Shown: positions 1 to 10,222, counted from the stretch's first letter. The stretch: 64,000 nucleotides of DNA from Streptomyces eurythermus (GCF_014649115.1 NZ_BMSK01000013.1:1-64000); one strand, 5' to 3'. Notes: generated by a model from the letters alone, not told the origin. A program made the numbers and translations.

Positions 1-678
<678 letters not shown>

Positions 679-710
679 CCCGTCCGGCGCCGAGGAAAGG
701 ACGCGTCACC

Positions 711-2075
711 ATGCCGAAGACCATCACCCCCCGACCGCGTACCGCGACCGGGCTCGACGGGCCGCTGGACTCGCTCGGCGGGCTGCTGCGCGAATGGCTG
801 CCGAGGCAACGCTGGTTCGCGGGCAAGGACCGGCCCGTCACCGAGCTGTCGGCGCTGTCCGTGACCGAGCTGTTCCCGGGCTGTCTGCACCTGCTGGTGC
901 ACGCCTCGCACGTGCCGGTGCCCACCCCCGGCGGCACACCCCCGCCCGGGGACTGCTACCAGCTGCTGCTGGGGCTGCGCCCGCACCTCGCGCCGCGCCT
1001 GGAACGGGCGTTCATCGGGCGGGCCGTGGACGGACCGCTGGCCGGCCTGGCGGTGTACGACGCGCTGCACGACCCGCGCTCGGCCCATCTGCTGCTGGAG
1101 CGGCTGCGGCACCCCGGGACGGTGGGCCCGCTGCGGTTCGAGGCGGACCCGGCCGCCCGGGTGCCCGGCGGACTGCCGCCGCGGCTGCTGGACGCCGAGC
1201 AGTCCAACTCCTCGATCGTGTACGGCGACGCGTACATCCTGAAGCTGTTCCGCCGGATCCAGCCGGGCGTCAACCCGGACCTGGAGGTGCCGGCGGCGCT
1301 GGCCGCCCTCGGCTGCGCCCGGGTGCCGGCGCCGGTGGCCTGGTTCACCACGGCCGATCCGCGCCCGGCCACCCTCGGGGTGCTCCAGCCGTTCCTGCCG
1401 GACGCCACCGACGGCTGGTCGCTGGCGCTGGGCGCGCTCGCGGCGGGCGACGACTTCACCGCCGAGGCCCGCGCGCTGGGCCGGGCCATGGCCGAGGTGC
1501 ACCTGGCGCTGGCCGAGGCCTTCCCGCCGGCCGGGCCGGGCGAGAACGGCCGTACGGCCGAGGCGATGCGCGCGCGGCTGGACGCCGCCGCGCACGCCGT
1601 GCCCGGGCTGCTGCCCTTCGTGCCCGGTCTGCGGGCCGCGTTCGCGGCGCTGGCCACCTGCGACACCGGGCCGCCCGCCCAGCGGGTCCACGGCGACCTG
1701 CACCTGGGACAGGTGCTGCGGGCCGGCCGCGACTGGTTCGTCATCGACTTCGAGGGCGAGCCGTCCCGTCCGCTGGCCGAGCGGCGCACCCCGCAGTCCC
1801 CGGTGCGGGACGTCGCCGGGATGCTGCGCTCCTTCGACTACGCGGCCCGGCAGCGCCGCCCCTGGCGACCCGAGTGGGCGCGCCGCTGCCGGGAGGCGTT
1901 CTGCGCGGGCTACGCGGCCCGCGCGGGCTGGGATCCACGCAAGAAGCACGCGCTGCTGCGCGCGCACGAGACGGACAGGGCGGTGTACGAGGTGCTGTAC
2001 GAGGCGAGACACCGGCCGGACTGGCTGCCGGTACCGATGGCGGCGATCAAGCGGCTCGCCGTGTGGGGAGGCTGA
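711..2075 (+). CDS. mak: Maltokinase
   Basis: 454-residue ATP-dependent maltose kinase making maltose 1-phosphate, the donor for GlgE. The ATG at 711 is preceded by the ribosome site GAGGAAAGG (692-700). The N-terminal cap has LPRQRWFAGKDRP, typical of Pep2/Mak. The kinase half carries the catalytic loop HGDLHLGQ (H327, D329) and the metal-binding IDFEGEP (D346), as in aminoglycoside-phosphotransferase-like folds. It sits between treS and glgB, with the stop 3 bases before the glgB start, so the three are very likely one transcript. A treS-mak fusion occurs in some genomes; here the genes are separate. Confidence 0.93.
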   Translation: MPKTITPRPRTATGLDGPLDSLGGLLREWLPRQRWFAGKDRPVTELSALSVTELFPGCLHLLVHASHVPVPTPGGTPPPGDCYQLLLGLRPHLAPRLERAFIGRAVDGPLAGLAVYDALHDPRSAHLLLERLRHPGTVGPLRFEADPAARVPGGLPPRLLDAEQSNSSIVYGDAYILKLFRRIQPGVNPDLEVPAALAALGCARVPAPVAWFTTADPRPATLGVLQPFLPDATDGWSLALGALAAGDDFTAEARALGRAMAEVHLALAEAFPPAGPGENGRTAEAMRARLDAAAHAVPGLLPFVPGLRAAFAALATCDTGPPAQRVHGDLHLGQVLRAGRDWFVIDFEGEPSRPLAERRTPQSPVRDVAGMLRSFDYAARQRRPWRPEWARRCREAFCAGYAARAGWDPRKKHALLRAHETDRAVYEVLYEARHRPDWLPVPMAAIKRLAVWGG

Positions 2076-2078
2076 CGC

Positions 2079-4280
2079 ATGGCACTGCGCGACACCACGC
2101 GTCCCGAGGCCGCGGGCCCCGTGCCGCCCGTGGCCGCCCCCCTGGACCCGGCCGACCGCGGCCGGCTGCTGGCCGGGACGCACCACGATCCGCACGCCCT
2201 GCTGGGCGCGCACCCGGTCCCGGGCGGCACGCTGGTGCGGGCGCTGCGTCCGAACGCCCGCGCGGTGAGCGTCCTGGCCGGCGGTGACCGTACCGAGCTG
2301 CGCTCGGAGGGCGACGGGCTGTTCGCCGGCGTGCTGCCCTGCCCGGACGTCCCGTCGTACACCCTGCTGGTGGCGTACGACGACGGGGAGCGGGAGGTGC
2401 ACGATCCGTACCGCTTCCTGCCCGCGCTGGGCGAGCTGGACCTGCATCTGATCCGGGAGGGCAGGCACGAGCAGCTGTGGCGGGCGCTCGGGGCGGAGCC
2501 GATGGTCCACCAGGGCGTGGCCGGCACCCGGTTCACGGTGTGGGCGCCCAACGCCCGGGGGGTGCGGGTGGCCGGGGACTTCACCTACTGGGACGGCACG
2601 CAGTACCCGATGCGCTCGCTCGGCGCGTCCGGGGTGTGGGAGCTGTTCCTGCCGGGGATCGGCGAGGGCACCCGGTACAAGTTCGAGATCACCTCCCGGT
2701 ACGGCCACCGGTTCCTGAAGGCCGACCCGATGGCGCGGTGCACGGAGGTCCCGCCGGACACCGCGTCGGTGGTGACGGCCTCGCACTACGCCTGGGGCGA
2801 CGCCGAGTGGATGGCGCACCGGGGTGACACCCCCGTGCACCAGGCGCCGTTCTCGGTGTACGAGGTGCATCTGCCGTCCTGGCGGCCCGGTGCCGGCTAC
2901 CGGCAGCTCGCGGAGGAACTGCCCGCGTACGCGCGGGAGATGGGTTTCACGCACATCGAGCTGATGCCGGTGGCCGGGCATCCGTTCAGCGGCTCGTGGG
3001 GGTACCAGGTCACGTCGTACTACGCGCCGACGCCCCGGCTGGGTTCCCCGGACGACTTCCGCTACTTCGTGGACGCCTGTCACCGGGCCGGGCTCGGTGT
3101 GATCATGGACTGGGTGCCGGCGCACTTCCCGAAGGACGACTGGGCGCTGGCCCGGTTCGACGGGGACCCGCTGTACGAGCCCGGGAACGCCTCCCGTGCC
3201 GAGCACCCGGACTGGGGGACGTACGAGTTCGACTACGGCCGGACCGAGGTGCGCAACTTCCTGGTCGCCAACGCCGTCTACTGGTGCGAGGAGTTCCACA
3301 TCGACGGGCTGCGGGTGGACGCCGTCGCCTCCATGCTCTACCTGGACTACTCACGCGACTCCGGGCAGTGGGAGCCGAACGTGTTCGGCGGCCGGGAGGA
3401 CCTGGACGCGGTGGCCTTCCTCCAGGAGATGAACGCCACCGTGTACCGGCGCTGTCCCGGGGTGGTGACCATCGCCGAGGAGTCCACCGCCTGGGACGGG
3501 GTGACCCGGCCGACCGACGGCGGCGGGCTGGGTTTCGGGCTGAAGTGGAACATGGGCTGGATGCACGACTCACTGGAGTACATCCAGAAGGAGCCGGTGC
3601 ACCGCAAGTACCACCACAACGAGATCACCTTCTCGATGGTGTACGCCTACAGCGAGAACTACGTGCTGCCGATCTCGCACGACGAGGTGGTGCACGGCAA
3701 GCGGGCGCTGGTGTCGAAGATGCCCGGCGACTGGTGGCAGCGGCGCGCCAATCACCGCGCCTATCTGGGGTTCATGTGGGCCCATCCCGGCAAACAGCTG
3801 TTGTTCATGGGGCAGGAGTTCGCGCAGGGGGCGGAGTGGTCGGAGGCGCACGGGCCGGAGTGGTGGCTGCTCGGTGACGACTACCACTCGGCGGGCGACC
3901 ACCGGGGCGTGCAGTCGCTGGTCCGGGATCTGAACGCGGTGTACCGGGCGACGCCGGCGCTGTGGCAGCGGGACACCGACCCGGGCGGCTTCCGGTGGGT
4001 GCTGTGCGACGCGGCGGACGACAACGTGCTGGCGTTCCTGCGGTTCGCCGCGGACGGCGGCCCGCTGCTGGCCGTGTCGAACTTCTCCCCGGTCGTCCGG
4101 CACGACTACCGCCTGTGGGTGCCCGACGGCGCCGCGGTGTGGCGGGAGGAGCTGAACACCGACGAGGTGCGCTACGGCGGCGGCGGTGTCGGCGCCGGGG
4201 GGCCGGTCAAGGCCGAGGACGGGTTCCTCACCCTGACGCTGCCGCCGCTGGCCACGGTGTGGCTGGTGCCGGAGGGCTGA
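2079..4280 (+). CDS. glgB: 1,4-alpha-glucan branching enzyme
   Basis: 733-residue GH13 enzyme that introduces alpha-1,6 branches into glycogen or GlgE-made glucan. Two N-terminal CBM48-like modules occupy about residues 1-230 (for example GTRFTVWAPNARGVRVAGDF), the barrel follows, and a C-terminal beta domain closes the protein. Expected catalytic residues are present: nucleophile D414 in DGLRVDAV, acid/base E467 in TIAEES, and D535 in SHDEVVHGK. Length is normal for GlgB. The ATG lies 3 bases after the maltokinase stop, implying translational coupling. A hairpin at 4308-4348 follows the stop. Confidence 0.96.
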   Translation: MALRDTTRPEAAGPVPPVAAPLDPADRGRLLAGTHHDPHALLGAHPVPGGTLVRALRPNARAVSVLAGGDRTELRSEGDGLFAGVLPCPDVPSYTLLVAYDDGEREVHDPYRFLPALGELDLHLIREGRHEQLWRALGAEPMVHQGVAGTRFTVWAPNARGVRVAGDFTYWDGTQYPMRSLGASGVWELFLPGIGEGTRYKFEITSRYGHRFLKADPMARCTEVPPDTASVVTASHYAWGDAEWMAHRGDTPVHQAPFSVYEVHLPSWRPGAGYRQLAEELPAYAREMGFTHIELMPVAGHPFSGSWGYQVTSYYAPTPRLGSPDDFRYFVDACHRAGLGVIMDWVPAHFPKDDWALARFDGDPLYEPGNASRAEHPDWGTYEFDYGRTEVRNFLVANAVYWCEEFHIDGLRVDAVASMLYLDYSRDSGQWEPNVFGGREDLDAVAFLQEMNATVYRRCPGVVTIAEESTAWDGVTRPTDGGGLGFGLKWNMGWMHDSLEYIQKEPVHRKYHHNEITFSMVYAYSENYVLPISHDEVVHGKRALVSKMPGDWWQRRANHRAYLGFMWAHPGKQLLFMGQEFAQGAEWSEAHGPEWWLLGDDYHSAGDHRGVQSLVRDLNAVYRATPALWQRDTDPGGFRWVLCDAADDNVLAFLRFAADGGPLLAVSNFSPVVRHDYRLWVPDGAAVWREELNTDEVRYGGGGVGAGGPVKAEDGFLTLTLPPLATVWLVPEG

Positions 4281-4307
4281 GGCGCCGCGCAGGTGTCGGT
4301 GGCCGTT

Positions 4308-4348
4308 CGAGGGGCATTCGGGGTCGTACAGAACCCGACTGCCCCTCG
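4308..4348 (+). terminator. Interrupted hairpin after glgB (candidate terminator or leader element)
   Basis: A 9-bp stem (CGAGGGGCA 4308-4316 with TGCCCCTCG 4340-4348) encloses a second 5-bp stem (TCGGG 4318-4322 with CCCGA 4334-4338) and an 11-base loop. No T-tract follows. It begins 28 bases after the glgB stop and ends 28 bases before the GTG of the next gene, so it may terminate the glucan operon or act in the leader of the ligase gene. Confidence 0.45.
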
Positions 4349-4375
4349 CGGCACGACATGGAAGGGCGGCACCAC

Positions 4376-5464
4376 GTGCGCACCGTTGGAGTGGAGGAGG
4401 AACTCCTCCTGGTCGATCCGGACAGCGGCGACCCGAAGGCGCTGGCGGCGGCCGTCCTCGCCCGCGCCGCCCAGGACGATCCCGGACAGCAGGTCTTCGA
4501 GAAGGAGCTGTTCGGGCAGATGCTGGAGTTCGCCACGCATCCGCAGTCGGACATGGCCTTGCTCGGGGACGAGATCGTGCGCTGTCGCAAGGAGGCGGGC
4601 CGGCACGCCGGGGAGATCGGCTGCGGGGTCGCCGCGCTGGCCACCTCGCCGCTGCCGGTCAGCCCCTCGCTCAGTGTGAACGGGCGCTATCAGTGGCTGG
4701 CCGAGCGGTACGGGATACCGACCTGGGACCAGCTCACCTGCGGCTGCCACGTGCATGTTTCCGTGGCCTCGGACGAGGAGGGCGTCGCCGTCCTGGACCG
4801 GCTCCGCCCATGGCTTCCGGTGCTGCGGGCGATGAGCGCCAACTCCCCGTTCTGGCAGGGCCGCAACACCGACTACGCCAGCTATCGCAGCCGGGTGTGG
4901 AACCGCTGGCCGTCGGCCGGGCCGACCGAGCCGTTCGGCACCCCCGAGCGCTACCACCGGCGGGTGACCGACATGGTGGACACGGGGGTCGTGCTGGACG
5001 AGGGCATGGTCTACTTCGACGCGCGGCTGTCCGCCCGCTACCCGACGGTGGAGGTGCGGGTCGCGGACGTGTGCCTGTGCGCGGAGACCGCCGTCCTGAT
5101 CGCGACGCTGGTCCGCGCCCTGGTGGACACGGCCGCGGCCGAGTGGCGGGCCGGCCGGCCGGTGCCCGACACCGGGGTGAGCCTGATCCGGCTGGCCGAC
5201 TGGCAGGCCGCCCGGTTCGGCCTGGAGGAGAACCTGCTCGACCCGGTCACACTGCGCCCCCGGCCCGCCGCGCGGGTGCTGGAGTCCCTACTGGAGCACA
5301 CCGGCGACGCGCTCAAGGCCAACGGCGACGCCGACCGCGCCGCCCGGGGCATGGAGGAACTGCTGCGCCGCGGCAACGGCGCGCGGGAACAGCGCCGGCT
5401 GCTGGAGCGCACCGGCAGCCTGCGGGGCGTCGTCACCGAGTGCGTGCGGCGCACCCAGGGCTGA
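4376..5464 (+). CDS. Carboxylate-amine ligase, GCS2 / YbdK family
   Basis: 362-residue member of the glutamate-cysteine ligase type 2 family, ATP-grasp-like enzymes that join a carboxylate to an amine. The start TVGVEEELLLVD contains the family's acidic metal/ATP motif; CGCHVHVSV and YPTVEVRVADVC are the other conserved blocks. The GTG at 4376 is chosen because GAAGGG (4361-4366) lies 9 bases upstream; an in-frame ATG at 4358 has no ribosome site. Streptomyces lack glutathione and use mycothiol, so the true substrate is open. E. coli YbdK has weak glutamate-cysteine ligase activity, and several actinobacterial paralogues act on other substrates. Confidence 0.85.
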   Translation: MRTVGVEEELLLVDPDSGDPKALAAAVLARAAQDDPGQQVFEKELFGQMLEFATHPQSDMALLGDEIVRCRKEAGRHAGEIGCGVAALATSPLPVSPSLSVNGRYQWLAERYGIPTWDQLTCGCHVHVSVASDEEGVAVLDRLRPWLPVLRAMSANSPFWQGRNTDYASYRSRVWNRWPSAGPTEPFGTPERYHRRVTDMVDTGVVLDEGMVYFDARLSARYPTVEVRVADVCLCAETAVLIATLVRALVDTAAAEWRAGRPVPDTGVSLIRLADWQAARFGLEENLLDPVTLRPRPAARVLESLLEHTGDALKANGDADRAARGMEELLRRGNGAREQRRLLERTGSLRGVVTECVRRTQG

Positions 5465-5483
5465 GCGTCCCGCCCGGCGGCGG

Positions 5484-5717
5484 TCACAGGATCAGGCTCA
5501 GCGCGATGGCCAGGAAGAGCGCCGCGACCACGATCGTCAGGACCAGGATCACGGTCAGCGGCGCCTTCCCCCAGCCCTTCGGCGGATTGTGCGTCTCCTG
5601 GGGTCCGGCCTCGGGCATGCTGCTCTCGGCGGGCGGGGTCTCGCCGGGCGGGACCGAGCCGCCGGGTTCCAGCCCGGTGCTGCGCTCGGGCTCCGGATCG
5701 GGGTTCACATGACTCAT
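5484..5717 (-). CDS. Small single-span membrane protein (DUF6480-like)
   Basis: 77-residue protein with a long polar, Pro/Glu/Gly-rich N-terminus (PDPEPERSTGLEPGGSVPPG) and one C-terminal hydrophobic helix (PLTVILVLTIVVAALFLAIA). It resembles the small Streptomyces family annotated DUF6480. The ATG at 5717 (MSHVNPDP) is taken rather than an upstream ATG at 5750 because family members begin near this motif. It converges on the ligase gene, with 19 bases between the stops. No function is known; the topology suggests a tail-anchored inner-membrane protein with a cytoplasmic disordered arm. Confidence 0.75.
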   Translation of the reverse strand: MSHVNPDPEPERSTGLEPGGSVPPGETPPAESSMPEAGPQETHNPPKGWGKAPLTVILVLTIVVAALFLAIALSLIL

Positions 5718-5866
5718 GTCCCCCGAGTCCCCCGGACACGCCCACATCATCAGCCGATCACGACTTCTCCGATCCGGTCACCGAACGCTGCCCCCTGAGC
5801 TACATTCGAGCACCGCCGACACCGAGCCGTTCGGCGGAGTGACCCTCCGTACCCCGGGAGCAGCGC

Positions 5867-7762
5867 ATGCGGAACGTCGCCCCCGCCCCGGCCGCCGCCC
5901 CGCCGCTCACCGGCGGCCTCGCCGACAGCGTCTTCGCCGCGGCGGAACGCGATCCCGCGCTGCCGGTGCTGGCGCGCCGGGCGGAGACCGCCGGCGGCTG
6001 GCTCACGGTGACGGCGGCCGGGCTGCGCGACGAGGTGGTGGCCGTGGCCAGGGGTCTGGTCGCCGCCGGGATCTCGCCCGGCCACCGGGTGGCCCTGATG
6101 GCCCGGACCCGGCACGAGTGGACGGTGCTGGCCCACGCGCTGTGGGCCGTCGGCGCCGAGCTGGTGCCCGTCCACCCGGCCTCCTCGCGCGACCAGGTCG
6201 AGTGGATCCTGCGGGAGACGGGCTGTGTCGCCGTCATGGTGGAGGACGAGCAGGGCGCCATGACCGTCGGCACGGTGTGCGCCCGGCTGCCCCGGCTGCG
6301 GTACGTCTGGCAGCTGGACGCGGGCGCCCTCGCCGATCTGGTCGCGGACGGCACGGCGGTGCCGTACACCACCGTGGAGTCGCTGCGCCGGCTCGTGCTG
6401 CCGGACGCCACGGCGGCCGTCGTGCACACCTCCGGCACCTCGGGCCGGCCGATGGGCTGCGCGCTCAGCCACCGCGGTCTGGCCTACCCGTGCGACACCC
6501 TGCTGGCCGGCTGGGCGCACACCGCCGCGCCCCCGGGGCAGCGGCCGTCCGTGCTGGCCTTCCTGCCGTTCTCCCATGTGTACGGCCTGATGATCATGCT
6601 GACGTGTGTGCGCGGCGGGGTGCTGCTGGCGCACGAGCCGGAGGTGACCGGGGCGGCGCCGGCGTCGGCACTGCGCACGTTCCGGCCGACGTACCTGTAC
6701 GGCGTGCCGTCGGTGTTCGAGCGGCTCTACAAGACCTTCCTGCACACCGCCCGGCAGGCGGGCCGGGGCGCGCTGTTCGAGCGGGCCGCGCGCACGGCGC
6801 GGGAGTTCGCCGCGGCCGAGGAGCGCCGGCGGCTCGGTGCCGGGCCGGGTCCGGGGCTGGAGCTGAGACTGCAACACGCCCTGTACGAGCGGACGGTGTA
6901 CCGGGGGCTGCGGGCGGCGCTCGGCGGCCGGGTGGTGCGCGGCGCCTCCGGCGGTTCCCCGCTCGGCCGCGAACTGGGCCTGTTCTACGAGGGCATCGGC
7001 GTGTTCGTGCACGACGGCTACGGACTCACCGAGACCGCCGGCGCGATCACCATGCAGCCGCTGGGCCGGGAGAAGGCGGGGACGGTGGGCACCGCGCTGC
7101 CGGGCACCGGGATCCGGGTGGCCGACGACGGGGAGATCCTGGTCCGCGGGCCCTCCGTGTTCCAGGGCTACACCGGCGACGAGCAGGCGACCCGGGCGGC
7201 GCTGCGGGACGGCTGGCTGGCCACCGGGGACCTCGGGCGGCTGGACGCCGACGGCTATCTGACGATCACCGGGCGCAAGAAGGACGTCATCGTCACCAGC
7301 GGGGGAAAGACCGTGGCGCCGGCCCTGCTGGAGGAGCGGCTGCGCGCGCATCCTCTCGTGCACGAGGCGGTGGTGATCGGCGACGGCCGGCCCTGCGTCG
7401 GCGCCCTGATCACCCTGGACCCGGACTTCCTCGCGCACTGGCGGACCGCGCTCGCGCTGCCCGGGGACGCGCGGGCCCGGGAGGCCCGGGAGGAGAACGC
7501 GCTGCGGGAGGAGATCGCGCGGGCGGTGGCCTGCGCCAACAGTGCGGTGTCCCGCGCGGAGTCCATCAGGGTCTACCGTGTCCTACCGGAACCGTTCGCG
7601 GCGGTCGCCGGGTTGCTCACGCCGTCCCTGAAGCCGCGCCGGGACGCCGTGGTACGGCACTACGCCGCCGAGATCGAGGCGATGTACGCGGCCCGGTCCC
7701 GGCCGCGGCCGGTGGTGCGGGGGCCGGCCGAGTGGGACGAGCCGGACGACGTGTTCCGCTGA
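5867..7762 (+). CDS. Long-chain fatty-acid-CoA ligase (AMP-forming, FadD15-like)
   Basis: 631-residue adenylate-forming enzyme that activates a fatty acid to acyl-AMP and then acyl-CoA. Visible motifs: P-loop HTSGTSGRPMG, YGLTETAG, the hinge region YLTITGRKKDVIVTSGGK, and the C-terminal LTPSLKPRR that carries the catalytic lysine in this subfamily. Length and the C-terminal LKPRR place it with FadD15-type long-chain ligases. The P-loop has Met where most members have Lys (usually PKG, here PMG); that residue is not the catalytic lysine, so activity is still expected. It is monocistronic, divergent from the small membrane protein gene. Confidence 0.9.
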   Translation: MRNVAPAPAAAPPLTGGLADSVFAAAERDPALPVLARRAETAGGWLTVTAAGLRDEVVAVARGLVAAGISPGHRVALMARTRHEWTVLAHALWAVGAELVPVHPASSRDQVEWILRETGCVAVMVEDEQGAMTVGTVCARLPRLRYVWQLDAGALADLVADGTAVPYTTVESLRRLVLPDATAAVVHTSGTSGRPMGCALSHRGLAYPCDTLLAGWAHTAAPPGQRPSVLAFLPFSHVYGLMIMLTCVRGGVLLAHEPEVTGAAPASALRTFRPTYLYGVPSVFERLYKTFLHTARQAGRGALFERAARTAREFAAAEERRRLGAGPGPGLELRLQHALYERTVYRGLRAALGGRVVRGASGGSPLGRELGLFYEGIGVFVHDGYGLTETAGAITMQPLGREKAGTVGTALPGTGIRVADDGEILVRGPSVFQGYTGDEQATRAALRDGWLATGDLGRLDADGYLTITGRKKDVIVTSGGKTVAPALLEERLRAHPLVHEAVVIGDGRPCVGALITLDPDFLAHWRTALALPGDARAREAREENALREEIARAVACANSAVSRAESIRVYRVLPEPFAAVAGLLTPSLKPRRDAVVRHYAAEIEAMYAARSRPRPVVRGPAEWDEPDDVFR

Positions 7763-7894
7763 GGAGGTCGCGCTCCCGGGGCGGGGAGGGCAGACGGATA
7801 GTCCGCGCGGGAGGGGGAACCCGCAGCGCAGCGAAGAGATCAGTTGACGACGACCGCCCGGACCGGCGGGGCCGGTCGGGGCCGGGGAAGCGAG

Positions 7895-8329
7895 ATGGCG
7901 ACGGAGCCGCGTTGGGACGACACACCACCGTCGGAGGAGAGGTACGAGCGTACGTTCTCCTTTCCCGGCGAACTGCGCAATGTCACGGGAGCGCGGCTCG
8001 CCGCGGAGCAGTTCCTGCGCGCCCTCTCCCGTGAGGCGCCGCCGGGCGCCCAGGAGTACTGGGACGACATCCTGCTGGTGGTGACCGAACTGGCCGCGAA
8101 CGCCATCCAGTACGCGCCGGGCCCGTTCGACCTGCGGATGCGCCGCACCTTCGACGGGGTGCACGTGACGATGCGGGACACCAACCAGGCCCGCCCGGAG
8201 CCGCGGCCCTTCCATCCGCGCACCGGTGGCGGCGGGATCGGCTGGCACCTGGTGCACACGCTGTGCAGCCAGGTCAGCGTCGTCGTGCACGACAGCGGCA
8301 AGGACATCCACGCGTTCCTGCCCTGGTGA
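7895..8329 (+). CDS. Single-domain ATP-binding protein, anti-sigma-factor type (HATPase)
   Basis: 144-residue GHKL-fold protein of the RsbW/SpoIIAB-like class, abundant in Streptomyces as anti-sigma factors or switch kinases. The N-box is ELAANAIQYAPG and the G2-like loop TGGGGIGWHLVH; no other domain is present. The ATG at 7895 has GGGGAAG a few bases upstream. No sigma factor or STAS antagonist gene is adjacent, so its partner must be encoded elsewhere; the SigB/F-type factors at 12535-13386 and 48323-49213 are candidates by class only. Confidence 0.82.
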   Translation: MATEPRWDDTPPSEERYERTFSFPGELRNVTGARLAAEQFLRALSREAPPGAQEYWDDILLVVTELAANAIQYAPGPFDLRMRRTFDGVHVTMRDTNQARPEPRPFHPRTGGGGIGWHLVHTLCSQVSVVVHDSGKDIHAFLPW

Positions 8330-8551
8330 CGCCGGGGACGGCGGACGGCCGTACGACGTGTAGGCGGGCCCGCACCGGTTACTCCACCGGGCAGCGGGGG
8401 CGAGGCCGCCCCCCACGCGTTCGTCTGCCTGCCGCACCCGGCTGGCGGGGTGCCCGCGGGCGCGGTGGGATCGGAATTGGCGCACGGCGATCCCGGGCAT
8501 GCGAACAGCGTCGAGCCGGACCGCCCGGAGCCGCAGAAAGGGATGAACACC

Positions 8552-9919
8552 GTGACACGACCCAGGATCCTGGTGGTGGGCGCAGGCTTCGCCGGAGTCG
8601 AGTGCATCCGCCGCCTGGAACGGAAACTCGCCCCGGACGAGGCCGACGTCACACTGGTGACGCCGTTCTCCTACCAGCTGTACCTGCCTCTGCTGCCCCA
8701 GGTCGCCTCCGGCGTGCTCACGCCGCAGTCGATCGCCCTGTCGCTGCGCCGCAGCAAGAAGTACCGCACCCGGATCATCCCGGGCGGCGCGATCGGGGTG
8801 GACCTGAGGTCCAAGGTGTGCGTCGTGCGCACCATCACCGACAAGATCGTCAACGAGCCCTACGACTACATCGTGCTGGCCCCGGGCAGTGTGACCCGCA
8901 CCTTCGACATCCCGGGCCTGACCGAGCACGCCTTCGGGATGAAGACGCTCGCCGAGGCCGCCTACATCCGCGACCACGTCATCTCCCAGCTGGATCTGGC
9001 GGACGCCAGCGACAATCCGGCCGAACGGGCCGCGCGGCTGCAGTTCGTGGTGGTCGGCGGCGGCTACGCGGGCACGGAGACCGCGGCCTGCCTCCAGCGC
9101 CTCACGCACGCCGCCGTGCAGCGCTACCCGCGCCTGGACCCGGGCCTGATCCGCTGGCACCTGATCGACATCGCGCCCAAGCTGATGCCGGAGCTGGGCG
9201 AGAAGCTGGGCCGCAGCGCGCAGGAGATCCTCGGGCGGCGCGGTATCGAGGTCTCGCTCGGGGTGTCGATCGACAAGGCCGGCGCCGAGGAGGTCACCTT
9301 CACCGACGGCCGGGTGGTGCCGACGCACACCCTGATCTGGACGGCCGGGGTGGTCGCCAGCCCGCTGATCGCCACGCTCGGCGCGGAGACGGTCAAGGGG
9401 CGGCTGGCGGTGACCGCCGAGATGTGCCTGCCGGGCCACGACGGGGTGTTCGCGCTCGGCGACTCGGCGGCCGTGCCGGACCTGGCCAAGGGCCAGGAGG
9501 GCGCGGTCTGCCCGCCCACCGCCCAGCACGCCATGCGGCAGGGCAAGGTGGTCGCCGACAACGTCATCGCGACGCTGCGCGGACAGCCGATGCGGCCCTA
9601 CGAGCACAAGGACCTCGGTCTGGTCGTCGACCTCGGCGGCAAGGACGCGGTGTCCAAGCCGCTCGGTGTGGAGCTGCGCGGGGTGCCCGCCCAGGCGGTG
9701 GCCCGCGGCTACCACTGGTCGGCGCTGCGCACCAACGTCGCCAAGACCCGGGTGATGACCAACTGGCTGCTGAACGCGGTCGCGGGCGACGACTTCGTGC
9801 GCACCGGCTTCCAGGCCCGCAAGCCCGCCCGGCTGAAGGACTTCGAGTTCACCGACGCGTATCTGACACCGGAACAGGTGCGGGCCCGGGTGGAGGGCGC
9901 GGCCGTCGAACCGTCCTGA
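8552..9919 (+). CDS. NAD(P)/FAD-dependent oxidoreductase, NDH-2-like
   Basis: 455-residue flavoprotein resembling type II NADH dehydrogenase, which passes electrons from NADH to quinone without proton pumping. It has an N-terminal FAD site ILVVGAGFAGVE, a second Rossmann motif VVVGGGYAGTE for the nicotinamide cofactor, and the FAD-binding GVFALGDSAAVP near residue 310. The GTG at 8552 is preferred since AGAAAGG (8536-8542) is 9 bases upstream; the in-frame ATG at 8543 touches that site and would add only three residues. Many actinobacterial members are respiratory, but others act on small quinones or carotenoid-like substrates. Confidence 0.85.
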   Translation: MTRPRILVVGAGFAGVECIRRLERKLAPDEADVTLVTPFSYQLYLPLLPQVASGVLTPQSIALSLRRSKKYRTRIIPGGAIGVDLRSKVCVVRTITDKIVNEPYDYIVLAPGSVTRTFDIPGLTEHAFGMKTLAEAAYIRDHVISQLDLADASDNPAERAARLQFVVVGGGYAGTETAACLQRLTHAAVQRYPRLDPGLIRWHLIDIAPKLMPELGEKLGRSAQEILGRRGIEVSLGVSIDKAGAEEVTFTDGRVVPTHTLIWTAGVVASPLIATLGAETVKGRLAVTAEMCLPGHDGVFALGDSAAVPDLAKGQEGAVCPPTAQHAMRQGKVVADNVIATLRGQPMRPYEHKDLGLVVDLGGKDAVSKPLGVELRGVPAQAVARGYHWSALRTNVAKTRVMTNWLLNAVAGDDFVRTGFQARKPARLKDFEFTDAYLTPEQVRARVEGAAVEPS

Positions 9920-10012
9920 TGTGACCGTGATCACCCGTGACCGCCGATGAGTCCGCCCGGGCCCGGCCGTCTACCAGGTGATCACGAACACTCCACGGAG
10001 GGACGCACCACC

Positions 10013-10222
10013 ATGACCGAGAAGACCGTCAAGGGCCCGGCGAGCTACTTCCCCTCGATCGAGAAGAAGTACGGCCGCCCGGTCGGCGAGTGGCAGGAGC
10101 TGATCCGGTCCTCGCCGCTGACCCGGCACATGGAGCTGGTCGGCTGGCTGAAGTCGGCGCACGGGCTCGGCCACGGGCACGCGAACGCCCTCGTGGCCGC
10201 CACCCTGGCCGAGGGCAGGTAG
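10013..10222 (+). CDS. DUF4287 domain protein
   Basis: 69-residue small soluble protein containing the DUF4287 core (YFPSIEKKYGRPVGEW, then MELVGWLKSAHGLGHGHANALVA). Family members are short stand-alone proteins or N-terminal modules fused to DUF5655; none has a firmly known function. The ATG at 10013 is preceded by GGAGGGA. Two perfect GTGATCAC palindromes lie in the 93 bases between the NDH-2 gene and this start and may be operators. Confidence 0.85.
   Translation: MTEKTVKGPASYFPSIEKKYGRPVGEWQELIRSSPLTRHMELVGWLKSAHGLGHGHANALVAATLAEGR

Noticed and set aside
5849..5854. Minus-strand GGGTAC upstream of the small membrane protein
   Set aside because: The only GNNT-type match is 12 bases away, outside the accepted spacer range.
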